Assembly: GCA_020639095.1 (NCBI GenBank)
Contig: JACKHH010000004.1
Span: 105,573-169,572 of the forward strand
DNA length: 64,000 nt
Reading direction: 5' to 3'
From: Phycisphaerales bacterium
GTDB taxonomy: Bacteria; Planctomycetota; Phycisphaerae; UBA1845
Each line of letters opens with the position of its first letter. The stretch's first letter is position 1. Below the pieces are notes generated by a model. The model was not told the origin of the DNA, did not search any database, and saw only the letters and a program-made list of their open reading frames with translations. Of the stretch, positions 1 through 7,975 are shown piece after piece. Position numbers and translations under genes: made by a program.

Positions 1-569
1 GCGCGATCGAATTCGCCAAGGTGTTCTTCCCGCACTACTACAAGCAGGCGTTCATCGTTGACGAACGCTACAACGGCGGAGGGTTCGTGTCGGACATGCT
101 GATCGATCGCCTCGAACGCAAGGTGTGGAGCGTGACCATCCCGCGTGAGGGCAAGCAGCAACCGAACCCCGAGCGCGCGTTCAACGGCCCGTTCGTCGTG
201 CTGATCAACGAGGACACCGGATCAAGCGGCGAGTGGTTTGCGGAAGCCATCAAACGCCGCGGGCTCGCCCCGCTGATCGGCATGCGCACGTGGGGCGGTG
301 TCGTCGGTATCGAAGCGCACCAGCCGCTGGTCGATGGTGGCGTGACCACGCCACCGCAGTTCGGTCCATATGGCTTGAACGGCGACTGGCCGGTCGAGGG
401 CCACGGCGTTGATCCCGACATCGAAGTGCAAAACATGCCGCACGACGTGCTCCAAGGCAAGGACGCGCAGCTCGAAGCCGCAATCAAACTCATGCAGGAG
501 AAGATCGCGGAACATTCGTATGAACTGCCGCCCCCGCCGCCCTATCCGACGAAGACCAAGCCGGAATAG
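1..569 (+). CDS. Tricorn-type S41 protease, C-terminal part (5' truncated by window)
   Basis: The reading frame is open from base 3 and ends at a TAA at 567-569, so only the last ~188 residues are present. The visible part matches the C-terminal serine protease core of tricorn/S41 proteases: an Asp-Glu-Arg-Tyr-Asn-Gly-Gly-Gly strand, then Asn-Glu-Asp-Thr-Gly-Ser-Ser-Gly-Glu around base 205-235, which carries the probable nucleophilic Ser and oxyanion glycine, followed by a RTWGGVVG segment typical of tricorn substrate-loop regions. It ends in a Pro-rich tail. Tricorn homologues degrade peptides downstream of larger proteases; in planctomycetes many are exported, but the N-terminus that would show a signal peptide lies outside the window. 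Family assignment is firm; substrate is unknown. Confidence 0.85.
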   Translation, partial: AIEFAKVFFPHYYKQAFIVDERYNGGGFVSDMLIDRLERKVWSVTIPREGKQQPNPERAFNGPFVVLINEDTGSSGEWFAEAIKRRGLAPLIGMRTWGGVVGIEAHQPLVDGGVTTPPQFGPYGLNGDWPVEGHGVDPDIEVQNMPHDVLQGKDAQLEAAIKLMQEKIAEHSYELPPPPPYPTKTKPE

Positions 570-605
570 GCAATGACGAATGTTAGATGACGAATGACAA
601 AACTG

Positions 606-630
606 GGGCGGGCTTTGGCCCGCCCTTTTT
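606..630 (+). terminator. Rho-independent terminator of the tricorn-type gene
   Basis: An 8-bp perfect GC stem (GGGCGGGC / GCCCGCCC) with a 4-base loop is followed by TTTTT. It lies 36 bases after the protease stop codon. Confidence 0.85.
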
Positions 631-653
631 GTTTGCGCGACGCGGAGTGACTC

Positions 654-688
654 GTTCATCGTTCAGCGTTCAGCGTTCAGCGTTCATC
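654..688. repeat. Heptamer tandem repeat (GTTCAKC x5)
   Basis: Five back-to-back 7-bp units GTTCATC-GTTCAGC-GTTCAGC-GTTCAGC-GTTCATC fill the spacer. Similar GTTCA/TTCATTC strings recur at about 793-808, 1372-1410 and 59350-59385, always between genes. A further hairpin with GGGGAGGGG / CCCCTCCCC arms follows at 712-737. Confidence 0.7.
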
Positions 689-811
689 TATTGGATAGAA
701 CGGGGAGGGGTCGCGCGCGGTCTGCCGGCCCCTCCCCTGGCCCCGCTCCACGAGAGCAGGGAATACGATTGCGGCAAAGCACCCGCCAATTCGTCATTCG
801 TCATTCGTAAC

Positions 812-1324
812 TCAATCCATCCAATTCTCACTGCGGCACTTCTTCGGCGTGAGCGGTGCCATGAGCTTGAAGAGCACATACAGCATGCGAATGCCGAACG
901 TCGGCCTGCCCGTTTCGACAACGGATTTGAGTGTCTTACAGATCATGTCGCCGCCCGGGACCATCTGCTTGGCGGTCTTGGTGTTGGCGGGGATGTCCTC
1001 AGCCGTCAGCGTAAACTCAACGCCGCCTTCGACTTCTTTGAGGTCGTAGATCACTTTGCAGGGCGCGTCGTCGTACGCGGTGAACTTGAAGGTGTGGGCG
1101 TAGCGATGCGGCGGATCGAACTCGAGTACCTCGCCAACCACCGTCGTGTACTTGTCGTCGGGCGAAGTCATGCGGATCTTCGCGCCGACCTTCAGCCCCG
1201 ACGTGCGCATCTGCATGTTGAACATGCACTTCTGAATCTCGCCGGTCTTGGTGATCTCCCGCCAGACCTGCTCGATCGTCCCGCGAATGAAGACCTGCGA
1301 TACGCTGCGAATCGTGTCACCCAT
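812..1324 (-). CDS. SRPBCC (AHSA1/polyketide-cyclase-like) protein
   Basis: A 170-residue protein with the START/SRPBCC layout: an N-terminal strand with the Ile-Arg-Gly-Thr-Ile-Glu-Gln-Val-Trp-Arg helix (residues ~13-24), a central curved sheet with the DPPHRYAHTF segment, and a C-terminal long helix. This family forms a hydrophobic-ligand pocket; members paired with an ArsR-type regulator are usually co-regulated stress or ligand-binding proteins. The ArsR gene lies just upstream on the same strand (1566-1973), which is the classical ArsR-SRPBCC arrangement. The C-terminus runs on with a Lys/Arg segment that is not diagnostic. Ligand and reaction cannot be deduced. Confidence 0.8.
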   Translation of the reverse strand: MGDTIRSVSQVFIRGTIEQVWREITKTGEIQKCMFNMQMRTSGLKVGAKIRMTSPDDKYTTVVGEVLEFDPPHRYAHTFKFTAYDDAPCKVIYDLKEVEGGVEFTLTAEDIPANTKTAKQMVPGGDMICKTLKSVVETGRPTFGIRMLYVLFKLMAPLTPKKCRSENWMD

Positions 1325-1540
1325 CGAATCATCCCTCTATAGAAAGTACCCAGCCCAGTAAGTTTCTCACCCGTTCACCGTTCAATGTTTGTGGTTCATC
1401 GTTCATTGTTTAGGTCGATTTTGACCAATTCCTCGCGGGTATTGTTCGGCAAACCGCTCGGACTGATGCCCGCGGCTCGCTACCAAATGATCAAACCCGC
1501 GCTACTGTCTCCTGCGCTCACCTTCCCACCGTCCCCCGTT

Positions 1541-1570
1541 CTCACTTTCTCACTTTCTCACTTTCTCACT
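1541..1570. repeat. Octamer tandem repeat (CTCACTTT)
   Basis: CTCACTTT is repeated 3.75 times directly after the stop of the ArsR gene, in the spacer before the SRPBCC gene. Looser versions of the same string occur at 45290-45322. Confidence 0.7.
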
Positions 1571-1973
1571 CACCCTTCGCACGCGGTGCCTTGGTTTTCT
1601 TCGACCGTTTACGCTTCGTCGGCTTCTGAGTTGCCTTGGCGCCGGATTCCGCCTCCGCCTCCACGCGATACTTGATCGTCGCCAACCGTTCCGCCCACAG
1701 CGCGCTGTACTCCGTCGTCCAGCGGTGATGAATCATCTGGATGGGCACGAGGTTCAGGTACAACCTGCGCTCCCGACCGCTTTTCTGCGAGACGATGAGA
1801 TTCGCTTCCTCGAGCACGCGCAGGTTCTTGAGCACGGCAATCCGGCTGGTGTCGAACGCGGCGCACACCTCCCCCACCAAGCTGCCGGGATTGTGCTTGA
1901 GGATATCCAATATCCGCCTTCGCCCGGCATGCGCTAACGCCTGAAACACCGCATCCATGGACTCAGGCTTCAT
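1566..1973 (-). CDS. ArsR-family winged-helix repressor
   Basis: About 135 residues from the ATG at 1971-1973. The N-terminal two thirds are a standard ArsR winged helix: a MDAVFQALAHAGRRRILDIL helix pair, then SLVGEVCAAFDTSRIAVLKNL as the helix-turn-helix, then a Gly-Arg-Glu-Arg-Arg-Leu-Tyr wing and a C-terminal Trp/Tyr-rich dimer helix. No Cys-x-Cys metal site is present, so this is the SdpR/ArsR-SRPBCC subgroup and not a metal sensor. A 20-residue Lys/Arg-rich tail extends the C-terminus. The reading frame is open upstream to 2048 but this ATG (or the next Met at 1958) fits the family. It precedes the SRPBCC gene, with a palindrome directly before the start that should serve for autorepression. 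Confidence 0.85.
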   Translation of the reverse strand: MKPESMDAVFQALAHAGRRRILDILKHNPGSLVGEVCAAFDTSRIAVLKNLRVLEEANLIVSQKSGRERRLYLNLVPIQMIHHRWTTEYSALWAERLATIKYRVEAEAESGAKATQKPTKRKRSKKTKAPRAKGE

Positions 1974-1993
1974 ATGTAACCTATACGTTACAT
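1974..1993. promoter_or_regulatory. Probable ArsR operator
   Basis: A perfect inverted repeat ATGTAAC-N6-GTTACAT abuts the start codon of the ArsR gene. The length and AT-rich arms fit ArsR/SdpR-type dimer sites. Its position directly at the start implies either a leaderless transcript or repression through occlusion of the transcription start. Confidence 0.65.
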
Positions 1994-2199
1994 GATTTTG
2001 CCAATCAAAGCAAGTGCTTCGACGTCCAAAAACATAAGCCCGCGCCAATTTGAAGCGATGCGGCGGAAGGAGCGGAATCGCGGGTAGATAAGCGCACCGC
2101 CGGGCAGAGATCAGGTAAGCACCCTATTGTGCATCGGCGAATTCCCCGCTTAGATGGGGGCTGGTCGGGGTATGACTGAATCAGCGGAATCGATTCTCG

Positions 2200-2412
2200 A
2201 TGCCCCACTCCGGTAAGGAACCCACCGGCGTCGCCGCGGCGGCGACGTCGCAACCGTATAAGGCGGTCCAAGGGGGCCGCGTTGTCAGGTTGACGCCTGA
2301 TGATCTCTGTCCGAAGTGCAAGCAGCGATCATTGGTGGAGGCGTGCGCGCCCAATGACACCGAGTTGGGCCTGCTATGTCGCAACTGCGGTTGGTCTGCG
2401 TGGGTACGCTGA
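2200..2412 (+). CDS. Small zinc-ribbon protein
   Basis: A 70-residue reading frame with two Cys pairs, Cys-Pro-Lys-Cys (about residues 37-40) and Cys-Arg-Asn-Cys-Gly-Trp (about 60-65), spaced as in a rubredoxin-like zinc ribbon. The N-terminal 30 residues look disordered. No neighbour suggests a partner and no clear Shine-Dalgarno is visible. Its reality rests on the clean metal-binding pattern; function is unknown, with nucleic-acid or protein binding as the usual roles of such ribbons. Confidence 0.5.
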   Translation: MPHSGKEPTGVAAAATSQPYKAVQGGRVVRLTPDDLCPKCKQRSLVEACAPNDTELGLLCRNCGWSAWVR

Positions 2413-2452
2413 TCGCCGGCGAGGCCTGTCGACTTTTGGCGTGATCCGCCAA

Positions 2453-2576
2453 CCGCCCCCCCTTCCTCTGGGAGGGGCAAGGGGAGGGCACTGCACGAAC
2501 GGGCTACCTCGAAGTTGACACCGGCCTTGGATTCCCCCTCACCCATCCTCTCCCCAGAGGGGAGAGGGGTTGCGAC
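2453..2576. repeat. Bipartite G-rich/C-rich dispersed repeat, copy 1
   Basis: Left part: a CCCCCCTTCC run followed by GGGAGGGGCAAGGGGAGGGC. Right part, about 50 bases on: CCCCCTCACCCATCCTCTCC followed by AGAGGGGAGAGGGG. The two parts can pair with each other or fold separately. The same order and spacing recurs at 18350-18475, and a right-part-like copy lies at 45194-45229. Confidence 0.7.
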
Positions 2577-2584
2577 GACCGCTG

Positions 2585-3034
2585 TCAGAATAGTTTCGTT
2601 GAATCCACCAGTACGCAGATCGGGCCGTCGTTCACACTGTATACGTCCATGTGTGCGCGGAAGCGACCTTGCTGCACCGACACGCCGAGACTGCGCAGTG
2701 CGGCGCAGAATGATTCGTAGAGTTGTTCGGCTTCTTCCGGACCAGCCGCGTAACTCAGACCCGGTCGCCGGCCCTTGCGGGCATCGGCTTGCGTGGTGAA
2801 CGCGCTGACCGCGAGGACCGTACCGCCGGCTTCCGCCACGTCGCGATTCAGCGGCTTGCCATCGTCGGGAAAGACGCGGAGGTAGCGCACCTTCTCAGCC
2901 AGCCACGCGGCATCGGATTCGATGTCCTTCGCTGCAACCCCGACGTACACCAGCAGTCCCGCGTCAATTTGCGCGATCGTCTCACCGTCGACGACGACTG
3001 AAGCGGAATGAACCCGTTGAATCACCGCGCGCAC
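2585..3034 (-). CDS. dtd: D-aminoacyl-tRNA deacylase
   Basis: A 149-residue protein from a GTG at 3034, beginning Val/Met-Arg-Ala-Val-Ile-Gln-Arg-Val, the invariant DTD start. It hydrolyses D-amino acids (and glycine) mischarged on tRNA in the cytoplasm. The C-terminal Asn-Asp-Gly-Pro motif, which supplies the Gly-cisPro selectivity element, is present near residue 138. The usual SQFTL motif is altered to Ser-Ala-Phe-Thr-Thr, followed by the expected Lys-Gly-Arg-Arg-Pro. Length equals the family norm. The frame is open for 55 codons further upstream, but those overlap the WYL gene and do not match the family. It starts 4 bases after the stop of the WYL regulator, so the two are probably translated from one message. 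Confidence 0.92.
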   Translation of the reverse strand: MRAVIQRVHSASVVVDGETIAQIDAGLLVYVGVAAKDIESDAAWLAEKVRYLRVFPDDGKPLNRDVAEAGGTVLAVSAFTTQADARKGRRPGLSYAAGPEEAEQLYESFCAALRSLGVSVQQGRFRAHMDVYSVNDGPICVLVDSTKLF

Positions 3035-3038
3035 GCCA

Positions 3039-4064
3039 TTACTCCGATCCGCCGCCGACATCCTGCGGCTGCTCGCATCTCGCGCCACCGGTGCCATGGA
3101 ACGCAAGCATGTTCCGGGCATGTTCCGCGATGATCTCCCGCAGTTCGGTGGGTTCGAGCACTTCCACCTGATCCCCGTAGCCAAGAATCCACCAGGCAAT
3201 TTCGCTGAGCCCGTCGATGTCCACCTCGAATCGCAGCGATCCGTCGGGCAAACGCTGCGTCATCTGCGTCTTGTGCCAAAGCACTTCCTCGACGTTGCCC
3301 GCGACCATCGGCGCGAAACGCAGCGCGATGTGGTAGCGCTGCTCGCCGCGAATCATCTGCCACGCGTTGCCGACGTACTCATCGAGGCGGAAGTCCTCCT
3401 TCGGCGGATACGTCTCCTGCATGATGTTGATCTGCTCGATGCGTTCGAGCTTGAACATTCGCGTTTCCTCGTGACGCTCGCTGTGGCCGATTACGTACCA
3501 GGCGCGGCGGATGAAGGCAGCCCGGTACGGGTGCAACGTTGTGGTGATGATGCCACCGTCGAAGTATGAGTCATACTTCACGGCCAGCTTGCGTTTCAGG
3601 TTGATCGCGTGATGCACGGTATCGAGCACCGAACGGACGCCCTCGACATCGCTGATCGGCCAATACTCCACGTCGACGTTGTCGATGATCGACCCACAGT
3701 GGCGGCGCACGCGCGGCGGGATGGCTGCTTCCACCTTCATGGCGGCTTCGATGGCTTGGCGATACTCGGGATGCACCTGCCGATTGGTCAGCTTGCGTGT
3801 GATGAGCATGAGCGCGAGCGCTTCGCCGACGGTGAGGTTGACCGGCGGAAGGAAGTAGTCCTTGCCGATCGAGTAGCGCTGTGTCTTCTTGTCGTAACCG
3901 TAAGGGACGCCCGCGGCTTCGAGCATGTTGAGGTCGCGAAAAAGCGTGCGCCGCGAGACGCGCAGGTCTTCCGCGAGCGCGTCGGCATCGTATTTGCGCC
4001 CAGATTGGAGCATCTGGAGCAGGCGAATGAGCCGCTGCGTGCGCGTCGTGTTCACTTGCCCCAC
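3039..4064 (-). CDS. WYL-domain transcriptional regulator (YafY-like)
   Basis: A 341-residue protein with an N-terminal HTH_11 winged helix (TRTQRLIRLLQMLQSGRKY, then ADALAEDLRVSRRTLFRDLN), followed by a WYL ligand-binding domain around residues 150-225 with the characteristic hydrophobic-Tyr patterns (LHPYRAAFIRRAWYVIGH) and a C-terminal WCX region. WYL proteins are nucleotide- or ligand-responsive transcription factors. The only gene clearly linked to it is dtd, 4 bases downstream. Regulated genes are unknown. Confidence 0.88.
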   Translation of the reverse strand: MGQVNTTRTQRLIRLLQMLQSGRKYDADALAEDLRVSRRTLFRDLNMLEAAGVPYGYDKKTQRYSIGKDYFLPPVNLTVGEALALMLITRKLTNRQVHPEYRQAIEAAMKVEAAIPPRVRRHCGSIIDNVDVEYWPISDVEGVRSVLDTVHHAINLKRKLAVKYDSYFDGGIITTTLHPYRAAFIRRAWYVIGHSERHEETRMFKLERIEQINIMQETYPPKEDFRLDEYVGNAWQMIRGEQRYHIALRFAPMVAGNVEEVLWHKTQMTQRLPDGSLRFEVDIDGLSEIAWWILGYGDQVEVLEPTELREIIAEHARNMLAFHGTGGARCEQPQDVGGGSE

Positions 4065-4112
4065 CTCCGGGATCGCCGAAGTTTGTCGCGCCGCGAAACA
4101 GTCAAACCCGCG

Positions 4113-4883
4113 TCAGGACGACGCAGGCGGCATCAGGTGAGACAACATACTTATTCCAGCCGCGATAAGCAAAATCGCAAACGTCACACCGCGAAATCGC
4201 CGCCAGCAACCCACAATGACAGCCAGCAGCAAGACATGTCCGATGATTCCCCAGGTGGACACTGCACGCGCGACCGCGAATGCACACACCACGGCGATGA
4301 TCAGGTTGCCCGCAGCGAAGTGACGCATGAACGGGATGAGTCGGCCAGCGACGGTCCAGGCGTTGCCATTGTCCAACTGTTGGTTCCAGACTTCCGCGAG
4401 CCAAGACCAGAGTGCAGCCATGATCGTACACGCGAACAACAGTACGACGTAGTGGCTCGTCGCTGCGCCGGCGGAACCGAGCAGCACGCGCAACAGTCCG
4501 CACACCCCCACCGTGAGCAGCAAACACCCCGCACCGGCGGACAGCAGCGACCATTGTCGACGCAGGTGCAGCAGCACAGCCGACGCTGCGATCATGCCCT
4601 CGGCGAACAACAGCAAGCTTGACGCAACACCCGTACGCCAAACCGGCGACACAGGTGCGAGCAACAGCACCGCAAGGGCAGCAACGACCACGCCCGCAAG
4701 CGGCACCAGTGTTGTCGTCAGTGGGGAATATTTCGGAGCATCCGCAAGTTGAATCGGATCAGTCCATGCCAACCGGTAGCGCCGCGAAGTCATCCGCGCC
4801 CCCTCAACCGCCACCACCGCGCAAAGACCGGCAGCGGAAGCAACAAATCCGGCGAACACGATGATATCAAGGGAAACAGTCAT
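4113..4883 (-). CDS. Multi-pass membrane protein of unknown function
   Basis: A 256-residue, very hydrophobic protein with about seven or eight predicted transmembrane segments (first at residues ~6-25, then ~56-76, 82-103, 113-135, 140-160, 190-212, 213-230, 234-248). A single amphipathic loop with Trp-Asn-Gln-Gln sits near the middle. I do not recognise a family and see no catalytic or transport motif. It lies just upstream of the WYL gene (48-base gap) on the same strand, so co-transcription with WYL-dtd is possible. Confidence 0.6.
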   Translation of the reverse strand: MTVSLDIIVFAGFVASAAGLCAVVAVEGARMTSRRYRLAWTDPIQLADAPKYSPLTTTLVPLAGVVVAALAVLLLAPVSPVWRTGVASSLLLFAEGMIAASAVLLHLRRQWSLLSAGAGCLLLTVGVCGLLRVLLGSAGAATSHYVVLLFACTIMAALWSWLAEVWNQQLDNGNAWTVAGRLIPFMRHFAAGNLIIAVVCAFAVARAVSTWGIIGHVLLLAVIVGCWRRFRGVTFAILLIAAGISMLSHLMPPASS

Positions 4884-4972
4884 AGCATTCGGGGACGGTC
4901 AGCGCGGCGCACCGCTGTAGGAAGCTTCTTGCGGGGCCAAATAACCGCGCACCAGCAGGATACGCGAATCAA

Positions 4973-5180
4973 CGCCCTGAAAGGGCGAGAGTACATAGCC
5001 AGGGGTGCAAACCCCTCGTCTTGCGATCAGCCAATTGGCGTCGAGCCCTGCAAGGGCGACACACTTGGAGGCAAACGACGCTCCAACATGTAGCGCCCTT
5101 GCAGGGCTTGATAATTCAAGAACAGTCACAGCAACCAGGAGTTTGCACCCCTGACTAAAACCTATGGCCCTTCCAGGGTC
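4973..5180. repeat. Cluster of short GC hairpins (CCCTGNAAGGG type)
   Basis: Within ~210 bases lie CGCCCTGAAAGGGCG (4973-4987), AGGGGTGCAAACCCCT (5001-5016), GCCCTGCAAGGGC (5045-5057), GCCCTTGCAGGGC (5095-5107), a CAGGAGTTTGCACCCCTG imperfect stem (5136-5153) and a GGCCCTTCCAGGGTC stem (5166-5180). The order is roughly mirror-symmetric around 5075, as in a compound palindromic element. The stretch 4884-5230 contains no gene. Confidence 0.75.
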
Positions 5181-5230
5181 AGGGTTTACCAGTGGTTTCA
5201 ACTTCGTCCGGGTTCTCCGACCTACGCGCT

Positions 5231-6319
5231 TTAACCGCCGCGGGCTGCACGCGCGGCGCGGACCTTCTTGACCGCTTCCGCGACGAGGGCTGCGATCTTC
5301 GGATCACCGCCCTTGGGTACGCGCGGCGCGCCGCTGTCAGACGCGGCTTCACCCTCGCCGCCATCGTCCGCCGTCGCGACCGCAGTCTCCTGACCCGACG
5401 ACGCCACCTTGCGTTCGACGTATGACGGGGTGGCGTACGACCAGTTCGCGGCGTTCTTGTCTTTCTTGTACGCGGTGAGTTCGTCGTCGTTGTGCTTCAG
5501 ACGTTCAAGCAGGTGCGACAAGGCAGCAGGCAGCGTTGCTTCCGGCGCTGGGAATTTCTCAATGCGGGCAGCCGGCCAATCGAGCGTGACGTAACCGTCG
5601 AAAAGCAGGCCTTTGAGCAGGTCGATGGTCTTCGCGTAATTGACGTTGCCCTCGCCGAACGGTCTGTATCCACCGAACCGGCCATCGGCATCAAACGCGG
5701 CATCACCCGCCTGCACGGCGCGGATCCGCGCGCCGAGTCGCGGCAGCGCGATCGTCTCATCCTCCAGGCACGAACGCCCGAGCACCGGGTTCCACGCAGC
5801 CCGAACACCGGGATGCGAAACACCGTCGACCACGAACCACACCGCACGCGACGACGGGAAGCCGGGCGTGTTGCTCATCAGCAGCGTCACGCCGTTCTTG
5901 GCGGCGATCCGCGCGAGTTCCGAAAGGTGCGGAATCTGCCGTGCGAGACAGTGCTCCACCGGCTCGCGGCCCACGGGCGCGCCCAGCGGCACGCGAACGA
6001 TCGGGCAGCCCAGCTTGTGGGCGAGTTCGATGTTCTCGACCGTCCGGTCGAAGCTGCGCAGGCGGATGTGCTTCTCGCGGGCGTCGAACGCGTAGATGCT
6101 CGCGATGGCTGCGATCTCGACGCTGTTGTCCTCGAAGAGTTTGCGGACAGCGTCGATTTCCTTGTCGGTTTGCAGGTCCTCGGCTGACGGTAGGTGGATT
6201 TCGTCGCGAACAGCCGCCAGTTCGACGCCGTAGAAGCCCAATTCGTTGGCTTGCTCCGCGATACGATGAATATCCCAGTCCGGACAAACCGAGGTGCTGA
6301 ACCCGATCTTGATAGCCAT
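5231..6319 (-). CDS. Sugar phosphate isomerase/epimerase-like TIM barrel protein
   Basis: A 362-residue protein whose first ~275 residues form an AP-endonuclease-2/xylose-isomerase-like TIM barrel: MAIKIGFSTSVCPDWDIHRI, then GFYGVELAAVRDE, a middle GCPIVRVPLG strand, and GYVTLDWPAA near the end. These enzymes usually isomerise or epimerise sugars using a divalent metal held by Glu, Asp and His; some expected ligands are visible (Glu in VELA, Asp in the late strand), but the full set is not certain. A charged, Ala/Glu-rich tail of ~85 residues follows and is unusual for the family. It stands alone on its strand; substrate unknown. Confidence 0.72.
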   Translation of the reverse strand: MAIKIGFSTSVCPDWDIHRIAEQANELGFYGVELAAVRDEIHLPSAEDLQTDKEIDAVRKLFEDNSVEIAAIASIYAFDAREKHIRLRSFDRTVENIELAHKLGCPIVRVPLGAPVGREPVEHCLARQIPHLSELARIAAKNGVTLLMSNTPGFPSSRAVWFVVDGVSHPGVRAAWNPVLGRSCLEDETIALPRLGARIRAVQAGDAAFDADGRFGGYRPFGEGNVNYAKTIDLLKGLLFDGYVTLDWPAARIEKFPAPEATLPAALSHLLERLKHNDDELTAYKKDKNAANWSYATPSYVERKVASSGQETAVATADDGGEGEAASDSGAPRVPKGGDPKIAALVAEAVKKVRAARAARGG

Positions 6320-6506
6320 GACCGCAAACCCTGTGCAGAAAACCGCGTGAATGTAACCCCAAGAAGCAGCAGAACCGGGCGTCGCGCCAGACGCCCAACC
6401 CGCAAGCAGGTAGGGTAGGAATATCGACCGAATGCGTCAACGATGGGCTATCTGGTTCCCGGCTTGCGGAATAGTTCCTGGCCGATTATCGGCCTAGAAT
6501 CATGCG

Positions 6507-6698
6507 ATGATGGAACCGTCCGGTAGATACAATGTCGCGGCAATCCCACAGCGATTTCTGCGAGCGATGGCCCGGGACGCGATCAAGGTGCTTGATCGCG
6601 GCGACGCTGAATGGGTTGACGCGGACGCGTTCTTCCTGCAACTCGCTAGTGAACGCATCGCCAAGGCGCTCGACGTAGACGTCCGCGCGCTGTTGTAA
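6507..6698 (+). CDS. Small hypothetical protein
   Basis: A 63-residue frame with good coding character (acidic, helix-rich, ending KALDVDVRALL) and two adjacent ATG codons. Its TAA is the first bases of the left arm of an inverted-repeat element (6697-6849), so the original 3' end may have been replaced by insertion of that element. No family is recognised. Confidence 0.4.
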   Translation: MMEPSGRYNVAAIPQRFLRAMARDAIKVLDRGDAEWVDADAFFLQLASERIAKALDVDVRALL

Positions 6699-6849
6699 TC
6701 CGAGCCGCGACTGTCAGGGAGCGGAAACCTGTGAGTGCGCCGGCAGGCTTGATTTCGCAAACACAGCGATGCGTGCTCTGTCAAAGCAACCCTTACGAAA
6801 TCAGCCGAATTCTCTTTCGTCCGCTCCCTTACAGTCGCGGCTCGGATTT
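6697..6849. mobile_element. MITE-like element with 29-bp terminal inverted repeats
   Basis: The ends are inverted copies of about 29 bases: left AATCCGAGCCGCGACTGT followed by CAGGGAGCGGA (6697-6725), right its near-perfect reverse complement (6820-6849). The 94-base interior has a second nested pair (GATTTCG / CGAAATC) and no reading frame. Solo arms of the same sequence occur at 15212-15240 (preceded by a diverged tandem copy at 15183-15209) and, on the other strand, at 45323-45351. There is no transposase in the window. Confidence 0.75.
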
Positions 6850-6883
6850 TGCTGAACTGGCCGATGCGGTTTGATCGCCTACA

Positions 6884-7975
6884 ATGACCCGCATGGCAGG
6901 ACTCACGGTAGAGCAGCGGGCGGAGCTTACGAAATCGCTCGACGCTTGGGGCGGGGAATACGACGCCTCGGGCGAGTGGCCGCAGCGGTGCGTCGATCTG
7001 ATGGTCGAAATGGGCGCGTGGCGGTGGAATGTGCCCAAGCAGTACGGCGGCGAACCGTTCTCCCACCGCGAGTTGCTCGAAGCCTACGCCGCCGTGGCTG
7101 CCGGGTGCGTGAGCAGCGCGCTCATCAGCACGCAGCGCGACGGCGCGATCGAACTCATCGCGTCCTCACCCAACGAAGCCTTCAAGCAGAAGCTTCTGCC
7201 GGCGCTGGCCCGCGGGGACTTCTATACCACGGTCGGAATCGCGCAGCTCACGACGTCGAAACGCGGCGGCGGGCAGCTCATGCAAGCCACACCCGAGGAC
7301 GAAGGCTATCGCCTCACCGGCATGATGCCCTGGGCGACCGGTGCGGTAAAAGCCAAGTGGATCGTCACGGGGGCAGTGCTTGCGGACGGCAACCAGATTC
7401 TCGCGTGCGTGCCCACCGATCGCGAAGGGCTGCGGGTTGACGAACCCGATGCGCTGTTCACACTCAATGCGTCGCGCACCAGTTGCGTGCATTGCGAGAA
7501 CTTCCGCGTCGAGCCGGATGAGCTTCTGCGCGGGCCAGCCGAACGCGTGCTCGCGCTGCGTACTCCGGTCAAACCGCTGGTCACCAGCGCGTGCGGCATC
7601 GGCGTCGCGGACGCGTTGTACGGCTACATTCACAACCAGCGGCAAGGCGTGCAAACGCACTTCCGTGCCGTGCTCGAACCGCTGCTCGCGGAGTACCACG
7701 CAGTTCGCAAACAACTCTTCGACGCAGCCGACCGCACCGACGACCCGGCCTATGAAGCGCCCTCGACGGACATCCGCATCGCGGTGAACGCGGTGGTGAT
7801 GCGTTTGGCGCTGACCGCGCTCACGCTGTCGAAGGGCAGCGGATTTCTCATGGAACGGTCGATTCAGCGGCACGTGCGCGAGGCGCTCTTCTTCCTCGTG
7901 TGGTCGGCTCCGGTCGGCGTGCAACTCGAAACGCTCGTCCGCCTGATGGAGCCGTTGGCGCCGGGCGCGGCGTAG
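6884..7975 (+). CDS. Acyl-CoA dehydrogenase family flavoprotein
   Basis: A 363-residue protein with the acyl-CoA dehydrogenase fold: N-terminal helical domain (to ~115), a central beta domain with a VGIAQLTTSKRGGG loop and YRLTGMMPWATGA strand that normally contacts FAD and substrate, and a C-terminal four-helix domain. It is slightly short. The position where medium-chain enzymes carry the catalytic Glu (a YEGT-like motif before the last helix) reads Trp-Ser-Ala-Pro, so the usual alpha-proton base is not evident; it may act on an unusual substrate or use another residue. An alternative start is the ATG at 6893. It stands alone between repeats; no beta-oxidation partners are adjacent. Confidence 0.72.
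   Translation: MTRMAGLTVEQRAELTKSLDAWGGEYDASGEWPQRCVDLMVEMGAWRWNVPKQYGGEPFSHRELLEAYAAVAAGCVSSALISTQRDGAIELIASSPNEAFKQKLLPALARGDFYTTVGIAQLTTSKRGGGQLMQATPEDEGYRLTGMMPWATGAVKAKWIVTGAVLADGNQILACVPTDREGLRVDEPDALFTLNASRTSCVHCENFRVEPDELLRGPAERVLALRTPVKPLVTSACGIGVADALYGYIHNQRQGVQTHFRAVLEPLLAEYHAVRKQLFDAADRTDDPAYEAPSTDIRIAVNAVVMRLALTALTLSKGSGFLMERSIQRHVREALFFLVWSAPVGVQLETLVRLMEPLAPGAA

Noticed and set aside
587..1342. 251-codon forward frame across tandem repeats and the SRPBCC gene
   Set aside because: It runs over a terminator, repeat arrays and the complement of a well-supported gene.
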